Counted from the stretch's first letter, positions 1 through 12,568 are shown. The stretch is DNA of 64,000 bases from Pomphorhynchus laevis (GCA_012934845.2 WNNJ02001140.1:25631-89630), one strand, 5' to 3'. Numbers and translations are program-made. Notes: generated from the letters alone by a model not told the origin.

Positions 1-1004
1 TTAATTAAATGGCTTGTATTTGCTTGCTAAAATCGATAGTTGAATTACATCTTGCGATCTGCTTTAGATACATAAACATTTAATTTTAAACGCAATTTAA
101 AATCATTGTTTAATAATTACAAATAAGAACGAAGAACTGCACGGTCAAAATTAAATAATATTACATAATTTATAAAATTATTAATTTAATTATTATTATT
201 TTTTATTAAATTATTTATTTATATGAAATTATCAATTATTAATAAAGTTATATGAAGTAAAGATCCTCAATAAAATCCGAGTCTTATAATTTTATACAAA
301 ATAAGGCTTGTCTATTTCAAGTCTCCAGTTCATTTGCTATTTCAGTAGATTTTTTCAGCTAAAGTAAACCGAATCGTAAATTGCGACCTCTAAAGCCGTA
401 GCTTTAATAAAATTGTTAGCCAAAAACCGTTTCTGAGAACTATACAATTAAACAATACAATTATAAAGGAATTTATTTCCATCGTAATTCATCATATGGG
501 TGTAAAATACTGAATTTAAGTAAATTTATAATCACGGATCTGCTGGATATGCAGCAAATCTGTGATTTGGAATTAATTAATACATCTTGGGATGTTATTG
601 GAAGAATATGGGATTGTTTTCTGTGAGCAGTGCTAAATCGTAAATATGATCATGATTTTGGGTCGTCTGTTATTTATTAGTCAATTCATAAAAATTGATT
701 TTTATTTTAATTTTCATAAAAATGACTTATATTTTAATTTGAAAAAAATTAATTTTAATTGAAAAATTTTCAATTTTTTATTTTTACTTGATATAAATTA
801 TAAAAATCTTATAACAATTATTTATTTTATTATCTAATTATTAAATTTTGATTTAGCATTATTATGCTTTATTTATTTTATAATTATGAAGAAGAAAAGG
901 TTTTTTAAGTGCAAATGTGACTATCAGTCACTTACAAGCCCACTAAAATGACAAAAAATTATAAATTAGGATTCCGTAGAAATGAAAATAATTTTTTTTA
1001 ATTG
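1..1004. other. AT-rich noncoding DNA with an inverted dispersed repeat
   Basis: No convincing gene is seen. The stretch at about 660-880 is the reverse complement of sequence found next to both Penelope-like RT copies (about 26520-26690 and 49150-49340), including the cgtctgttatttattag boundary. It is therefore a third, inverted copy of that repeat flank. The remainder is AT-rich low-complexity DNA. Confidence 0.5.
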
Positions 1005-1358
1005 TACATATGAAGATGATGCAGCAACATTTAAGGGAAGATTGTTCCACTGTTTACGCCCTGCAATCGATTATGATCGACGCGCGGTGAGCGAAAAATG
1101 ACGTGGAACATATAATCTTGATCTTGTAGAATGACTGCGAAGCGAAATAGAAGTTGTGGATTTACTGGATAATGTAGGTAAGATGAGCTGTGAAGGGGCG
1201 TTGGCATTTATGATATTTCACATAAAGCATGCTAGTTTAAACCTTATGCGGTTCGTGATGTCTAGTCAAGACAGCGAATTAGAATAACGCGATATGTGAT
1301 CAAATTTCCTTAAGCGAAAAATAACTCTAACGGCCGAATATAGAATACTTTACAAATA

Positions 1359-1784
1359 TTAGAGCGATGATTTCGGGTAATTAATAAGAAGACTGACAGA
1401 ATAATCAAGTTTGAAAATCAGAATAGAATTCACGAATTTCACCGTAGTGAGAGTATCGAGATTATGTCTTACTTGCCCAATGTCCCTCAAGATAAGAAAA
1501 TAGCATTGCGCTTTGTGTCTGATGAAAGGAAGAAATGACAAGTGGGAATCAAATGAAATTCCGAGAATTGTCATAGAAGTGACTACCGGTAAAGTATAGT
1601 CAGAAATTTTTATTGAAATGTTCGGATCAGACAAAGAGTGAAGTGTTATCCACATAAGGGTAGATTTCTTCGTATTGATTACTAAACGTAATGACGTCAA
1701 ATGTCTACAAAGAGGATGTAGACAATCATAAGCAATGTCTGCAAGGTCATTAACGGAAGAAGGATCACAGTCTGCATACAGCAC
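1359..1784 (-). pseudogene. Reverse transcriptase C-terminal part (family A copy 1)
   Basis: This is a 141-residue open stretch that starts inside the YADD block (the preceding bases give QYADDIVLYAD). It continues through the thumb region, with NTKKSTLMW and TILGISFDSHLSFLP. The same blocks occur in the family A copy at 33.5-33.9 kb ([24 protein letters not shown]), so the two copies confirm each other. Frameshifts separate it from the upstream RT part and from the downstream tail. Confidence 0.75.
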
Positions 1785-1989
1785 GATGTCGTCTGCATAT
1801 TGAATTAAATGAAAACCATAAGGAGAGGCTATATATGTAAGGTCGCCAAGAAGAAGTGCGAATAGTAGAGGTCCAAGAACAGAACCTTGAGGTACGCCGT
1901 GAATGATTTGATAAGTAAATGAGAAAGTTGAATTAGATTCAACACTAAAAGATCTACCAGTTAGATATGATTGTAACCATTTGATAACA

Positions 1990-2814
1990 CTAGATGAGAA
2001 ACCGTATCAGTCGAAGACATGTAAGGAGAATTTGATGGTCAACGACATCAAAGGCTAAAGCTAAATCAAGCGCTATAATAAGACCAATGCGACTCTTATC
2101 AATGGCGACAAGTAAATGGTCAAAAATTTGAGTGCATGCAGTGAGGGTTGAATGATGTTTACGATAAGCAGATTTAGAAGAAGGAAACAGGTTATTTACC
2201 TTCAGATAGTTACTTATTTGATGTAAGATTATACGATCAAAAAGTTTGGAGATTGTCGGTAGGTGAGAAATTGGTCTGTACGAAAAAGAAATCATGGGAT
2301 CAAGAGATGATCGCTTTACAAGTGGACGTATAATGGCAACTTTAAAGGAATCAGGATACTTCGAATACCGAATTGACGAATTGAAAAGATTACACAAATA
2401 AGGTAGAAGTGTGTGGATGCAAGATTTCAACACATAAGTTGGGATAATATCTCGGATAAATGTCGTGTTTGATAACTGCGTTAGTGCAATTAATATTTGC
2501 TGAGGATGTATAAGCGTAAAGTAGACAAGTTTCGGCAAATGATGATTCACGACAGAAGAAAAGTCGTCATTAATGGAAGCAAGAGTGGAAATGTTTGCAG
2601 TAAGCTTATCACGAAGGTATTCAGCATAAATGCAAGGAGACAGTGTTGATTTCGGATATGAAAGTCCAAGTAAGTTTTTAATGGAAGACCACAAATTGCG
2701 TGGAGAAGAAGGAGATTCAATTTTTGCTCGCCAGTAAGCAAGTGATTTATGTTTCAAGAGCTCACAGTATCGTTTACGAGCATCTTTGAAAGATAATCTG
2801 GCTGTACCTGCCAA
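1990..2814 (-). pseudogene. Reverse transcriptase, N-terminal and central part (family A copy 1)
   Basis: This is a 274-residue open stretch of the family A reverse transcriptase. It contains the upstream linker (WRAKIE, NLWSSIKNLLG) and RT blocks up to the DLALAFDVVDH motif, which carries the first catalytic aspartate. The reading frame is lost near 1990. The GVPQGSVLG and YADD blocks continue in other frames to about 1780. It is a fragment of a dead element, not a host gene. Confidence 0.75.
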
Positions 2815-3274
2815 AGAAACATTTCTTCGATGTGTTCTAAGATACAGGTGATGACAACGACGCAGTAAACGTTTGGCAGTGACACATTCACAATCAAACC
2901 AAGGAGCTTGATGAGAACGTCGTGGAACAAAAACCCTTAAAGTAATATTTTATCAAGAATTTGGGTAATGCATGATTCAAAGTTATTCGCAAGAATACTT
3001 ACAGATGATGAAGGAGACAAATCTAAAGAGCTTACTAGATAATTTTGAAATAGCGCTAAATCAAGAAGTTTCCAAAATCGATGAGAGCGAGATGTAGAGG
3101 GAAAATCGGAGAAAGGAATGTGATTGTAAGGAAAGAAGAAAATGATCAGAAATACCAGTATCAAGCACGATGGCACGTGATTTGATATGCGAGGAAGTTC
3201 GCAAAAAGAAACCATCTATGGTTCCTCCCAGAATATGTGTAGCATCAGTGTGTTGATAAACGAATCCGAGATCA

Positions 3275-3772
3275 TCAATTATTGGAAAAACGACGTGCTG
3301 CGTTTCGCGAGGTTGGGCATTTAATATGAATGTTAAAATCATCGAGAAGGATTATTGGGTCAGGTGCATCAATGTTTAAGAGGAGATCGTAAAATTCGTC
3401 GAAAAAAGTGTTGCTCGGACTAATGGAACCAGGACGATATAGTAAGATGAGGTTGTAACGATCATTAAGATTAGATGCTGAGAAATACATTAGCTCAAAA
3501 GACGTAGGTTCAATGGGAATGTCGTGGATGGCGAGCGGAACAGTGGGTAATGCGAAACATACAATACAGCCATATTTGATTGATGTTGAATACTCCGAAC
3601 GCGGACAATCAATAACATTTAAATTTAGTGAGGGTAGACGACGGATGCACAGATCATCTAGGGAATGCCATGATTCTGTAATACACAAGAGCAAAAGGTG
3701 GTTTTCGTCAAAAATGTGCAGAGCAAGATCAACTTTGTTACGTAAAGAGTGAATGTTTATTAGTCCAAACAA
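3275..3772 (-). pseudogene. Apurinic-like endonuclease fragment (family A copy 1)
   Basis: This 165-residue open stretch has the layout of the endonuclease of non-LTR retrotransposons. It begins with an NIHSLRNKVD block and has the CITESWH motif, which holds the catalytic glutamate. It ends near ILLDDFNIH, which matches the usual GDFN-type block. The next part (IDDLGFVYQHTDATHILGG, SDHFLL) lies in a different frame at 3342-3061, so at least one frameshift cuts the domain. Confidence 0.7.
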
Positions 3773-4481
3773 TACTGACGATGTGGGAAAAGATAAAGGA
3801 GAATTGACGCTTGTTTGATGTTCGATAACACCACTATCCAGTCATATGGCAAGATCTGTATTTCTAGGATGCCGATCGTTACGCCCCAGTATCCCAGGGT
3901 TTGGATCAGATACAGGTGTTGTCTCTGCACCTGCGACTGTAAGCTTATCCTTGTTTAAAGTGATTACGGAGCAATTATTTAAACTAGTGGAATTTGATAA
4001 TTGAATGACTCTATTGTTGCGAGTGCAAAATTATTTGTTCGGTTCGGCAATTCTCCTCTCTCTGAGTTGGTTCACCAGAAGGTTCTTAATCTCGCGTTCT
4101 GCAAGAGAAAAGTCAGGCATGATGTAGCCTCTACCGTATCAAGCAGTATGTCGTAATTTCGGAGCTAAAGAAAGGATGTAATCACTAAATGACGGACTAG
4201 AAGTAAAAGAGACAGCTAAAGTGGGATATCAGAGCGCTTAGCAGGAAATCGACGAATTTGAAATTGTCAAAAATTCGGATTTGGACAACCTATCTCTTGA
4301 AAAAGCTTTAAGATTTCTGTATGATCATACTAAATAGGAAAGTTCTTTATGATTATTGTTGAGGAGCGTTTACTTTCCTTTTCAATAGAACGCAAGATTT
4401 GTAAGCTGGAAGCATTTTTGTTCTCGTTGCTTGTAGTAGCTAATACTGTCCGTACAATTTCTCTACGAACCTTCCCACTCA

Positions 4482-4769
4482 CTACTTCACTCCATGGGGG
4501 TCCATCATGCATATCACTAGATTAAGCCGGGAAGATTGTAAGTTTTGAGCTTGAGAATTACACGGTGGTGAAGCATTTATCTGTCGTTTGATTTCAGTCA
4601 GCTCACTCTCAAGAGAGCTGACTAACTCTGATTGTGCGGCTATATGTTTGGCAGCACAATAACCACAATAGAAATCACGGAGAAAGAATTCACGTGATAG
4701 TTGAACTGGAGTTTTCACAGCAGAATATACGTTGCAATCTGGAGCTGTACATTTTAATTCAAAGGACAC
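4482..4769 (-). pseudogene. ORF1 C-terminal part with PHD-like Cys cluster (family A copy 1)
   Basis: The open stretch of 95 residues carries CTAPDCNVY and FYCGYCAAKH cysteine pairs, then a charged helix (SSLESELTEIKRQI). A PHD-like zinc finger followed by a coiled coil is typical of ORF1 proteins of CR1-group elements. The upstream half of the finger is probably in another frame at 4774-4974. Assignment rests on position upstream of the endonuclease and on this pattern. Confidence 0.5.
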
Positions 4770-5030
4770 TTGCTCATTGATATTGGTATGACGTGCGCAG
4801 CTGCAGTTTGACTGTGTTGAACCTGATCAGCTTATGATAAAGATCCATAGAAGGCGTCCTTTCCAACTGACGGAATACGATTTGCACATTTTGGTGCCGA
4901 ACAATAAATACACTGCACGCCGTTCTTTGCACAAGCACAACTTCTGCACACCTATGCCGGACAATTGCAACCACAACATCGAGTTGATATTTGTCGAATT
5001 GATTGATCGTCTTGCAATTGATTGATCGTC

Positions 5031-6960
5031 TTGATTGAATCTTGATTGAATCGTCTTGATTGATTGTTGTACTGCGCTGTGTACAACACTCTTGTTGATA
5101 ATATTGTATGTATATCAGATTGTAAGTAGTTACTGATCAAGAATATTTAAACTCAATATTATAAAATATTGAGTTCCATTAATATTTAAACTCAATATTA
5201 TAAAATATTTTAGGGTTGGATTAAACTCAATATTATAAAATTTAACACAATATTATACAATAAAACAAAATAATATACAATAAAAACAATATATTAATTG
5301 AAGTAGTTGTTATCTTTCTCGATTGCATAAGTAGTGTATGTATATTATATCTCAAATGTATGTATATTAGATCTCAAACTTTTTTAATCATATTATATAC
5401 CTAGACTCGGTTAGCTGATTTGATTTGATATAAATATAAATTCTATAAAATCTTGTATAATTATTTATTATTCATCTTTATTTTTATTTATATATCGTAT
5501 AAAATAGTAGACTCAGTTATCTGATTTGTTCTACTGACAAGTTACTATTGATCTGTGGACTTTGCTTTCCCGATAATAAAACCTCTCCAAAATACTGAAA
5601 ACTATGTATTATTGATACGGTATTATTATTTCTGGCCCTATTGTCAATTATTCACTGAGCTAATTTTCAAGCAAGATTGATAATTTTTTCTTTTTCCTAT
5701 AATTGAAAATTATATATCAATCAAAAATTATTAAAATGTTAAAATACGTATACTCAGTTATCTGATCTGATACTTCAATTCCGTTGTAGTTTTTTGACTT
5801 TCTCAATTCATATTCTATCAAAATATGAAATTTTTTTCACATTCCAATCTAGTTTTTTACTAGAAAACTAGATTTGCACTAGAAATTCTTAAACTCGTAA
5901 TGTGTAGAGTATAGTAGTATATTGGTTTATGTGGATTACAAACGTAATTTTTAAACAACTGCGTTCATTAAGAAAGAGTGAATATCATAAATTTAAGTGT
6001 CAAGACTTATAAATTAAAGATGTAACGGGATAAATAAAAACAGTTTTAAAATAATTATTTGCAATTAAACTTTTATTTTAAAATTATTTATTTTTACTTT
6101 GTTAAATATATAAATATAATTACTAATAACTTCTTGTTAATTGATAATAATTAATTTGTTAATTAATTGCTTTTCTGGATATTAATTAATAATTTATAAA
6201 TATAAATATTAATTAATATATAAATATTAATTTATAGATACAATAATTTATAATAATTAATAATTAATTATTTTAATTCAGAAATTATTGGTAATTAATA
6301 TTAAAAGTAATTTGTTATTACGCTATTGTCGTCTAATCAATAAACGTAAACTATGATTAATAACTGTCAATATATCTGTCCAAGTGGTAGCAAAGCAAAG
6401 TTATCTGTCTAAGTATGTATAAGTCTAAGACCCCATATAAGTCTAAGACATTGCACAATGACATAATCTTAATATAGTACAATGACATAATTGATAGTAA
6501 AATAACAATCACATATTTTAATGTTATTATAAATTACACATTTAAATTTCATAAAAATGATTCATTTACATATTTTAATGTTATTATAAATTTAAAATAT
6601 TATTCTTTGAAATAATTCATTTAATTTTCTTTCAATTGAATTTAAGTTTATGTTCTCTTAAAACAATTTAATTTAATAGGGAACACAAATTGCCAATTAA
6701 TTTGTTATCACCAATATATTTCTATATCAAACAAAACTTCAAAATATATTTATGATTTAAGGATTTTAAAGTAAATTTCAGAATTAATAATTTTAATAAT
6801 TAATTATTTGAAATTTTTGTTCAAACTAAAATCATTATATCACATGCAGTATTTCTCTTTGAGTGTATCGACTTATTTATAACAGTATCGACTTATTTTA
6901 TTTTGCAGACAATCTCAAATGGTATTTGCATACAAACGATAACCATAAACTAAGATTAAA
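5031..6960. other. AT-rich repeats without a recognisable gene
   Basis: 5020-5070 is a gatcgtcttgattg microsatellite. 5140-5290 holds tandem actcaatattataaaatattgagt hairpin units. A motif close to agactcagttagctgattt occurs at about 5404, 5508 and 5748, and its reverse complement lies beside both Penelope-like copies (26470 and 49115). The remainder is AT-rich filler with no ORF worth calling. Confidence 0.5.
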
Positions 6961-7041
6961 CAAGTTGTCAGCTGTTAATAGTTACCGATTGCCATTGTGT
7001 ATGTCTTGATATAGATGTAATGCAATATTATTTAATTTATT

Positions 7042-7780
7042 TTGGTATTGAGAAGAGTAGTATGTTTAGCTAACTATGTCGGTTCACTCAAGAGTTACAA
7101 AATCACTCGATGTCGAATTCTACGAAACATTGCTTATGTCAAACGTGCATCGGTTTCACCAATTCTAACAACTCGACACAAGCGCTTAAGAGTTTATTGG
7201 GCGGAACAAAACCTCAAAACGGATTTCAGTAAAGTCATCTTCACGGATGAATGCTGCGCCACCATGGACGGCCCAGATGGATGGTCAAGTGGTTGGGTTG
7301 TTTATGGCCTCGAAACCCCTCACTGCATTCGCAGGCAACAAGGTGGCGGGGGGGATTATGTTTTGGGCTGCCATACTAAATGACGAACTTCTAGGTCCAA
7401 TCATTGTTCCAGACGGCGTGAAAATGAATAGCGAATATTACTGCCGATTATTGGGCGAAAACTTTATCCCATGGTATACATGTAAAAATGATGAATTATA
7501 TGATCGGACAATTTTCATGCACGATAATGCTCCAGCTCACTCCTCGTCAAAAACACATGTGTATCTTGCAGATCACGGTATTACTGGTAACAGTCTGATG
7601 TTATGGCCTCCAAATTCCCAGGACTTGAACCCAATTGAGCATTTATGGGCAATGATTAAGTCCCACGTCTACAAGAACGGTCGCCAGTACTTCTCAAAAG
7701 CGAACTTATAGAAATCTATTCAGGGAGCATTTAATATTACCCGTGAAAATATTAAAAAAAACCACACATTCTGTTGATGC
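7042..7780 (+). pseudogene. Tc1/mariner transposase, DD37E type, frameshifted
   Basis: This is a partial DDE transposase in two frames, 7042-7383 and 7247-7711. The first frame ends the helix-turn-helix linker and carries the first catalytic aspartate in IFTDECC. The second has MFWAAIL, the second aspartate in FMHDNAPAH, and the catalytic glutamate in WPPNSQDLNPIEHLW. I count 37 residues between the second Asp and the Glu, so this is DD37E rather than the DD34E of classical Tc1. A run of seven G at 7348-7354 marks the switch of frame. Six G would keep one frame, so a single inserted base explains the break. The frame ends at a TAG (7709-7711). The N-terminal DNA-binding region is missing or unrecognisable, and I found no clear terminal inverted repeats. 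Confidence 0.85.
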
Positions 7781-8280
7781 GGGACTATTGAACATAATTC
7801 GTACAGATGGACGTCACCTTAAGATGTGATTTTAACAAATAATTTGTCACCTTAAGATATAAATTTTTCTTCGAAATTTCTACAGAAAAACATGCTATCA
7901 GCAATTTGTTGTACTCTGACATTATACTGGTTTGCAATTCGAAAAATAAACCCCAGGAGAAAGCATATATTGCGACTTGCATAATAAGGTGGCACGGCAA
8001 AATCATTAAAAAAATCATAATCATCAAATTATTCTTGATATGAACATCGGGTCAAACTGATATTTAACAATATGAAAGGTACCCTTCATTCACACGTTTA
8101 TTTGTTTTTAGGGCGTTGTCACTGCTAAAATGAAGACATGATCAAAATATTTAGCAACTGCATAATAACGTGACACGCACTGTAGAGATATATCTGACAC
8201 AATGGGATGAATTATCACTTTCGTATTCTTGCAGTAAAATTTACTGAAAACAAGGCATTATTTTAACTGCCACTTGTTAA
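7781..8280. other. Flank of the Tc1/mariner element, no gene seen
   Basis: AT-rich DNA after the transposase. The phrases gcataataaggtggcacggc (7978-7997) and gcataataacgtgacacgc (8159-8177) are similar short direct repeats. They might be element-end binding sites, but I cannot prove a terminal repeat. Confidence 0.3.
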
Positions 8281-9370
8281 TCTTGGTTATCGTCTAAATA
8301 ATTTTTAGCCACACATGATCTGCAACAAGATCCGTGTTTACTTTCTAAAGTTAAGAAAGTAAACACGGATTAAATACACGATTAGTCAATTTGTGTCAAT
8401 TATTTATTTGTTATTTATTTATCAATTTCTTTTGATTAATTATTTATTCGATTATTAATCAGTTTGCTTATTTATTTGATTATTAAATTACCTGTCTGTC
8501 AGTTTGCGTATGGCAAAAAGATATTAAAATACGAATTCCAAATTTAACAGTCACTTGTTGATCGTAGTTATCGTTTAAACAATTTTCAATTTTAACAATT
8601 TTATATGTTACCTTTGTATTATATTATAGCGTAGAGTTATGAATTAAAAAGCAAAGTTCAGTTTGTAAACACGTATTAAATAAACAATTTGTTTCGATTA
8701 TTTATCTGCTATTTATTTATCAATTTCTTTCGATTAATTATTTATACGATTATTATTTTTTTACTTTATTTTTATTTTTTATTCATATGATCATTTCTAT
8801 GATCATACAATCATTTATGTTGAAGGAATCTTCATATATGATCTGAAAGTCCTTTTATTTAACAGGAAACATTTTGGTGATATTTCCCAAAATGGCATAA
8901 TGTGAACACCAATACATTTACCACGACTAATGGAAATATATCAATGATCATATTTCAGTGACCAATGATTACTCTATATCACTTAAACTATGTTCACTTT
9001 ATCCAGATTACATAGTTTACCAATCAATATTATCATGATCTGCTACCTTTATATTTTATCATACAGTAGAGTTTGCATAAAAAGCAAAGTTTAGAAATTA
9101 AACACGGATTAAATAAACAATTAGTCAATTTGTTTCGATTATTTATCTGTTATTTATTTATTTGATAATTTTTATCAATCAAATTAATAATAAAAATAAT
9201 TTTTATTATTATCAAACAAATTTTTATCTTTTTTTTATAATTTTTAATTATTATCTTGATAATTATTATCAATTTTTCGATTAATTATTTATTTGATTAT
9301 TAGTTAATTTACTTATTTATTTGATTATTTATTACCTATATGTCAGTGTAGCGTGTTGATAATTATGTGG
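8281..9370 (+). repeat. Three imperfect tandem copies of an AT-rich repeat
   Basis: The phrase aaacacggattaaata followed by cgattatttat and gttatttatttat-like text occurs at about 8361, 8667 and 9099. Spacings are roughly 300-430 bases. The first copy begins with a 17-base perfect hairpin (8330-8346 with 8354-8370, loop of 7). No coding potential is seen. It looks like a non-autonomous repeat amplified in place. Confidence 0.5.
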
Positions 9371-9599
9371 AAGTGCTAATCAAATAATCGCACTAAATAT
9401 AAAACCACAAAGCCTATAAGGAGTGACAGTTGTTTGCTGGAATTTAGAATATCTCTTCAGGATTGCATTGAACTGATTTATAGGTATGCAGTTAACCAGC
9501 AGGAAAATAGAATATTTGAAATTTTAGATATTTGTAGAAAGACTATTAACAGATTTCTGAAGTTTTTATTACTCCATAAACATATAATCAATAATAAGC

Positions 9600-10760
9600 A
9601 CATTAAATAAATATATGTGGAAGTGTCAATAGGAGGGAGGACCTTAAGGAGCACTCAACTAAGGTCAAAAGTCTTTGAGATGAATAGGAGTGAGGAGGGG
9701 CTATGTACGGAGTATAGTGGATGTAGATGTGCTTAGGGATAAATCGAGTAATGTCCAAGGGGATACGGATAGACCGCGTCTCCTGAAGGACTATAAGATC
9801 TGCGTCTCTACCAGATAAAAGTCTAAGGGCAGAAGCACCTCCCGAATTCCACAGAAGAATATTTAGCGAAAAATGATCTTGATTACTTTGCATTTTTTAA
9901 GTTAGCTGGAGTGGAATTGTCCCCTCTAACCCAGACCAGAGGTGGGAAGGCTGTCCTTCTCACAAACGGCCAAGCTATAAGACTTTACCTTCATTTCCTA
10001 AGGAGGCTGCCGCTACTACCCTAGTCATTATCCATCCTGGCTAACTTTAAAGAGTCCAGAGTCAGTTTAGAAGCATTTCGCTTTTTTTGAAGACGTCGTA
10101 CTTTTTACGACGTACTTTTTAGAGTACGTCGTAATATTCGTCGTTATAGGAGAACGTAACTCCTCAAACTTATCAACTTCGCTGATGCGTGGCCGAGCAG
10201 GCATCATCTAAGTTGGCCGTGTTGCAAGATTATCCACAATGCGGCTTTTTGTAGTCTTTAAAGTAGCTAAAAACCGGACCAAGAATGATGTTCACCGCTG
10301 CAGTTAGAACAATGGGGGAGGCAATGCACACTTTCCCGAATGAACATCGGATGATCCGCAGACCCCACATGTCCAGGTCCGCTCGCAATTAGAAGCCTAA
10401 TTCCCCCCATTGATGACATCCATTACAATGGGGGTACGTCATGTGATCAGAGTCTATGAGGGTGAATGACAGATTGTGCCTAAGAAAGGGGTTACATGTA
10501 CTGTTTGATAAACATTCAGCCTGACCAGCCGACGTTGAGCAAAGGGCAATTGGTAATGGTAGGCCGTTTTTGCCCATGATTGAAAGTATATTATGTATTT
10601 TATACGTAGATTCTAGAGTCCTTACATCTTCCTCTGACATGAAGGGCGGGAAATTGCTTATTTTTAAAGAAGCCTGAATAGGCTTGAAAGTTAACGTTCC
10701 GAAATCTGTTAAGTTCTTCTATAAAAATTCCAAATAGGCTGCTGCGATGTCTGATGTTCA
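9600..10760 (-). mobile_element. Non-LTR retrotransposon family B, copy B1 (5' part only)
   Basis: This minus-strand fragment reads ORF1 C-terminal region, then the start of ORF2. ORF1 (10640-10389) has SEEDVRTLE and the zinc-knuckle start PHCNGCHQWG. ORF2 (9893-9603) begins MQSNQDHFSLNILLWNSGG, a typical start of the apurinic-like endonuclease, with GRDADLIVLQETR carrying the catalytic glutamate. The endonuclease stops abruptly near 9600. The same blocks recur in B2, B3 and B4, which defines the family. Placement in the Jockey/I/R1 range is inferred from the CCHC gag plus this endonuclease. Confidence 0.75.
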
Positions 10761-10799
10761 GTAGGAAATGCGAACCTCATACTCAAAATATTTTATTGA

Positions 10800-12490
10800 A
10801 TATAATAAAATTCTATTTTTGTAAGCAACAGTCACCTAGTACCATGTCATAGCCGCTGTCAATAATACAATCCACGAAGTCACGGTTCTTATGAATCTCC
10901 CCTGGACGGATGTATACATTGGCTAAACTGAGGCGTTTACCATTCTTATATAGTGATATAACTAAACAAGACAGGGCTGGACAAGAATAGTTGAGTAGAA
11001 GGGACGATTTTAAGGAGCATTTAACTAAGGTCAATAGTCCTTGAGATGAAGGGGAGTGATACGGGGTTATGTACGGAGTATAGTGGGAACAGAAGTGCTT
11101 AGGGATGAATCGAGTAATGTTTGGAGGGAGACGGATAGACCGCGTCTCCTGAAGGACTATAACATCTGCATCTCTACCGGATAGAAGTCTAAGGGCAGAA
11201 ACACCTCCCGAATTCCATTGAAGAATATTCAGTGATAAAGGCTCTTGATTACTTTGAATTGTGATGGATTAGTTGGATGAGGGATCGCCAACCTAGACAG
11301 AGCTAGGTGCAGGAAGGTTTCCCTTCCCATCACTAACCCCATCTAGGGAAGGTACTTGCCCCTGGGCAATATCTTCATTTTCCATATTCATTTTACGGAA
11401 CATCTTCCTAATATTGATCGGGGGACGGTATTGGCTGAAGCCCCCTCTTCTTCGACTCCGGAAGAACTACCAAAACAGGTAGCGTATGATGAGTACTCAC
11501 TTTACCCAAAGCCATGAGAATTAGGTTTTCAAGTTTGCGATGGTATACTTCTAATTTTACGTTTATCGTACGTAATATCTCAGAGCCATCCATTCGCGGG
11601 GCGGCCACTTGCAAATAAGTAGAAGGTTTGACTAGTTTGATGAACAGGCTTATATATTCTTTAAACATACTGAATCTCCTACCCCAGGCAGGATGGCTTA
11701 CCTCCACAGTTCGAACAGGATGGGGGGGGCACACAACGGTCGTTCGATAGTAGAGTTTAACAGAAGCTGAACTGCAAACTTCGCATGTTGGGGTCCTACT
11801 GCAGCTGGAGGTCCAGTGCCTTATTTGTGACAACTGCTGCAGTAGGGATAAGTAAGCTCATCTTTTTCTGTAATGGAAAAACGGATATTAAAACCCATGA
11901 AGTGGTTCGATGAAGATTTAGCCAAGGATTCTGCAGTATCCACCGGAGCTCAGCAAAAGCCAACCAGGATAGGGTTGCCATCCCTCCCCCGGATTGACCT
12001 AAAATTAGTAATTTTGAATGTAGACATTAATGAGTGCATATCTTCCTCATCCATACTACTAGGAAGATTCGTCACCTTTAGCGAGGTCAGGATTGGCCTA
12101 AATGTGAGTTCACCATAAGCGGTTAGGTTGTTGGAAAAGTATTCAGAGTAATTTTTAGCCAGGTCTGCTGTGACGAACGAAACTTTCACCTCTGAAGGGT
12201 GAAGTTTCACGGTGTTGAACAAAATTCTGTTTTTATGCTGCTGGGTAAATGAACGTAAAAATGCATTGTAGAGTTCATGTCTTTCGATTGGTCGTATAAA
12301 TTTGATTAGAACCAAATAATTTAATTTTGGGATGGTGGAAGCACTTCCCAATCACCAGATAGTAAAGAAAGAGTACTGACCTTGTTAAATCGTTGTGAAG
12401 TTGAACTTACATGAAAAACCTTTTTTTTGGCTGGAATTCCACTGGTTTTTGCAGCAACATTTGAATCCTTTGAAAACTCCGACATGCTCA
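10800..12490 (-). mobile_element. Non-LTR retrotransposon family B, copy B2 (5' part only)
   Basis: This is a second minus-strand 5' portion directly behind B1. The ORF1 start (12490 downwards, MSMSEFSKD) is followed after a frameshift by a gag-like segment (12351-11950). That segment holds PIERHELYNAFLRSF and MDEEDMHSL, the same landmarks as in the copy at 53 kb. ORF2 begins near 11260 and continues to 10813 through SLNILQWNSGG, VIVLQETRSIRLP, NVYIRPGEIHKN and GYDMVLGD. It is truncated at about 10800 next to AT-rich sequence. B1 and B2 lie head to tail in the same orientation. Confidence 0.75.
11950..12351 (-). pseudogene. Family B gag-like ORF1 fragment (B2)
   Basis: A 133-residue open stretch. 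Landmarks are FIRPIERHELYNAFL, NRILFNTVKLHPSEVKVSF, and NLPSSMDEEDMHSLMSTFKI. Equivalent blocks in B4 (53716-53033) read QPVERQNLFNMFLRQF and NNLPQQLEDND-like text. The second half resembles an RNA-binding fold of retrotransposon gag proteins, which is an inference. The frame is broken on both sides. Confidence 0.6.
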
Positions 12491-12568
12491 TTTTTTAATG
12501 GAAACTATTCAACAAAGATACTGTTGAAGTTATTAATAACATTATTATACAGTTATTATTAAATAGCC

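Larger units (their letters stand above)
1005..5030 (-). mobile_element. Decayed CR1-like non-LTR retrotransposon, family A copy 1
   Basis: This minus-strand element is nearly complete in order but broken by many frameshifts and stops. Reading from high to low coordinates: an ORF1 fragment (about 4970-4330) with a Cys-rich PHD-like tail (FYCGYC) followed by a coiled-coil stretch. Next is an apurinic-type endonuclease (about 3772-2940; N-terminal NIHSLRNK-like and ITESWH motifs). Then comes a reverse transcriptase (2814-1360) with [26 protein letters not shown] and QYADD motifs. Last is a C-terminal tail to about 1005 with [10 protein letters not shown] and RSHSTRSRLYVPR blocks shared with the copy at 33 kb. 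The motif order fits the CR1/L2/Jockey superfamily. CR1-like is inferred from the PHD-like ORF1. It is not intact and cannot be autonomous. Confidence 0.8.
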
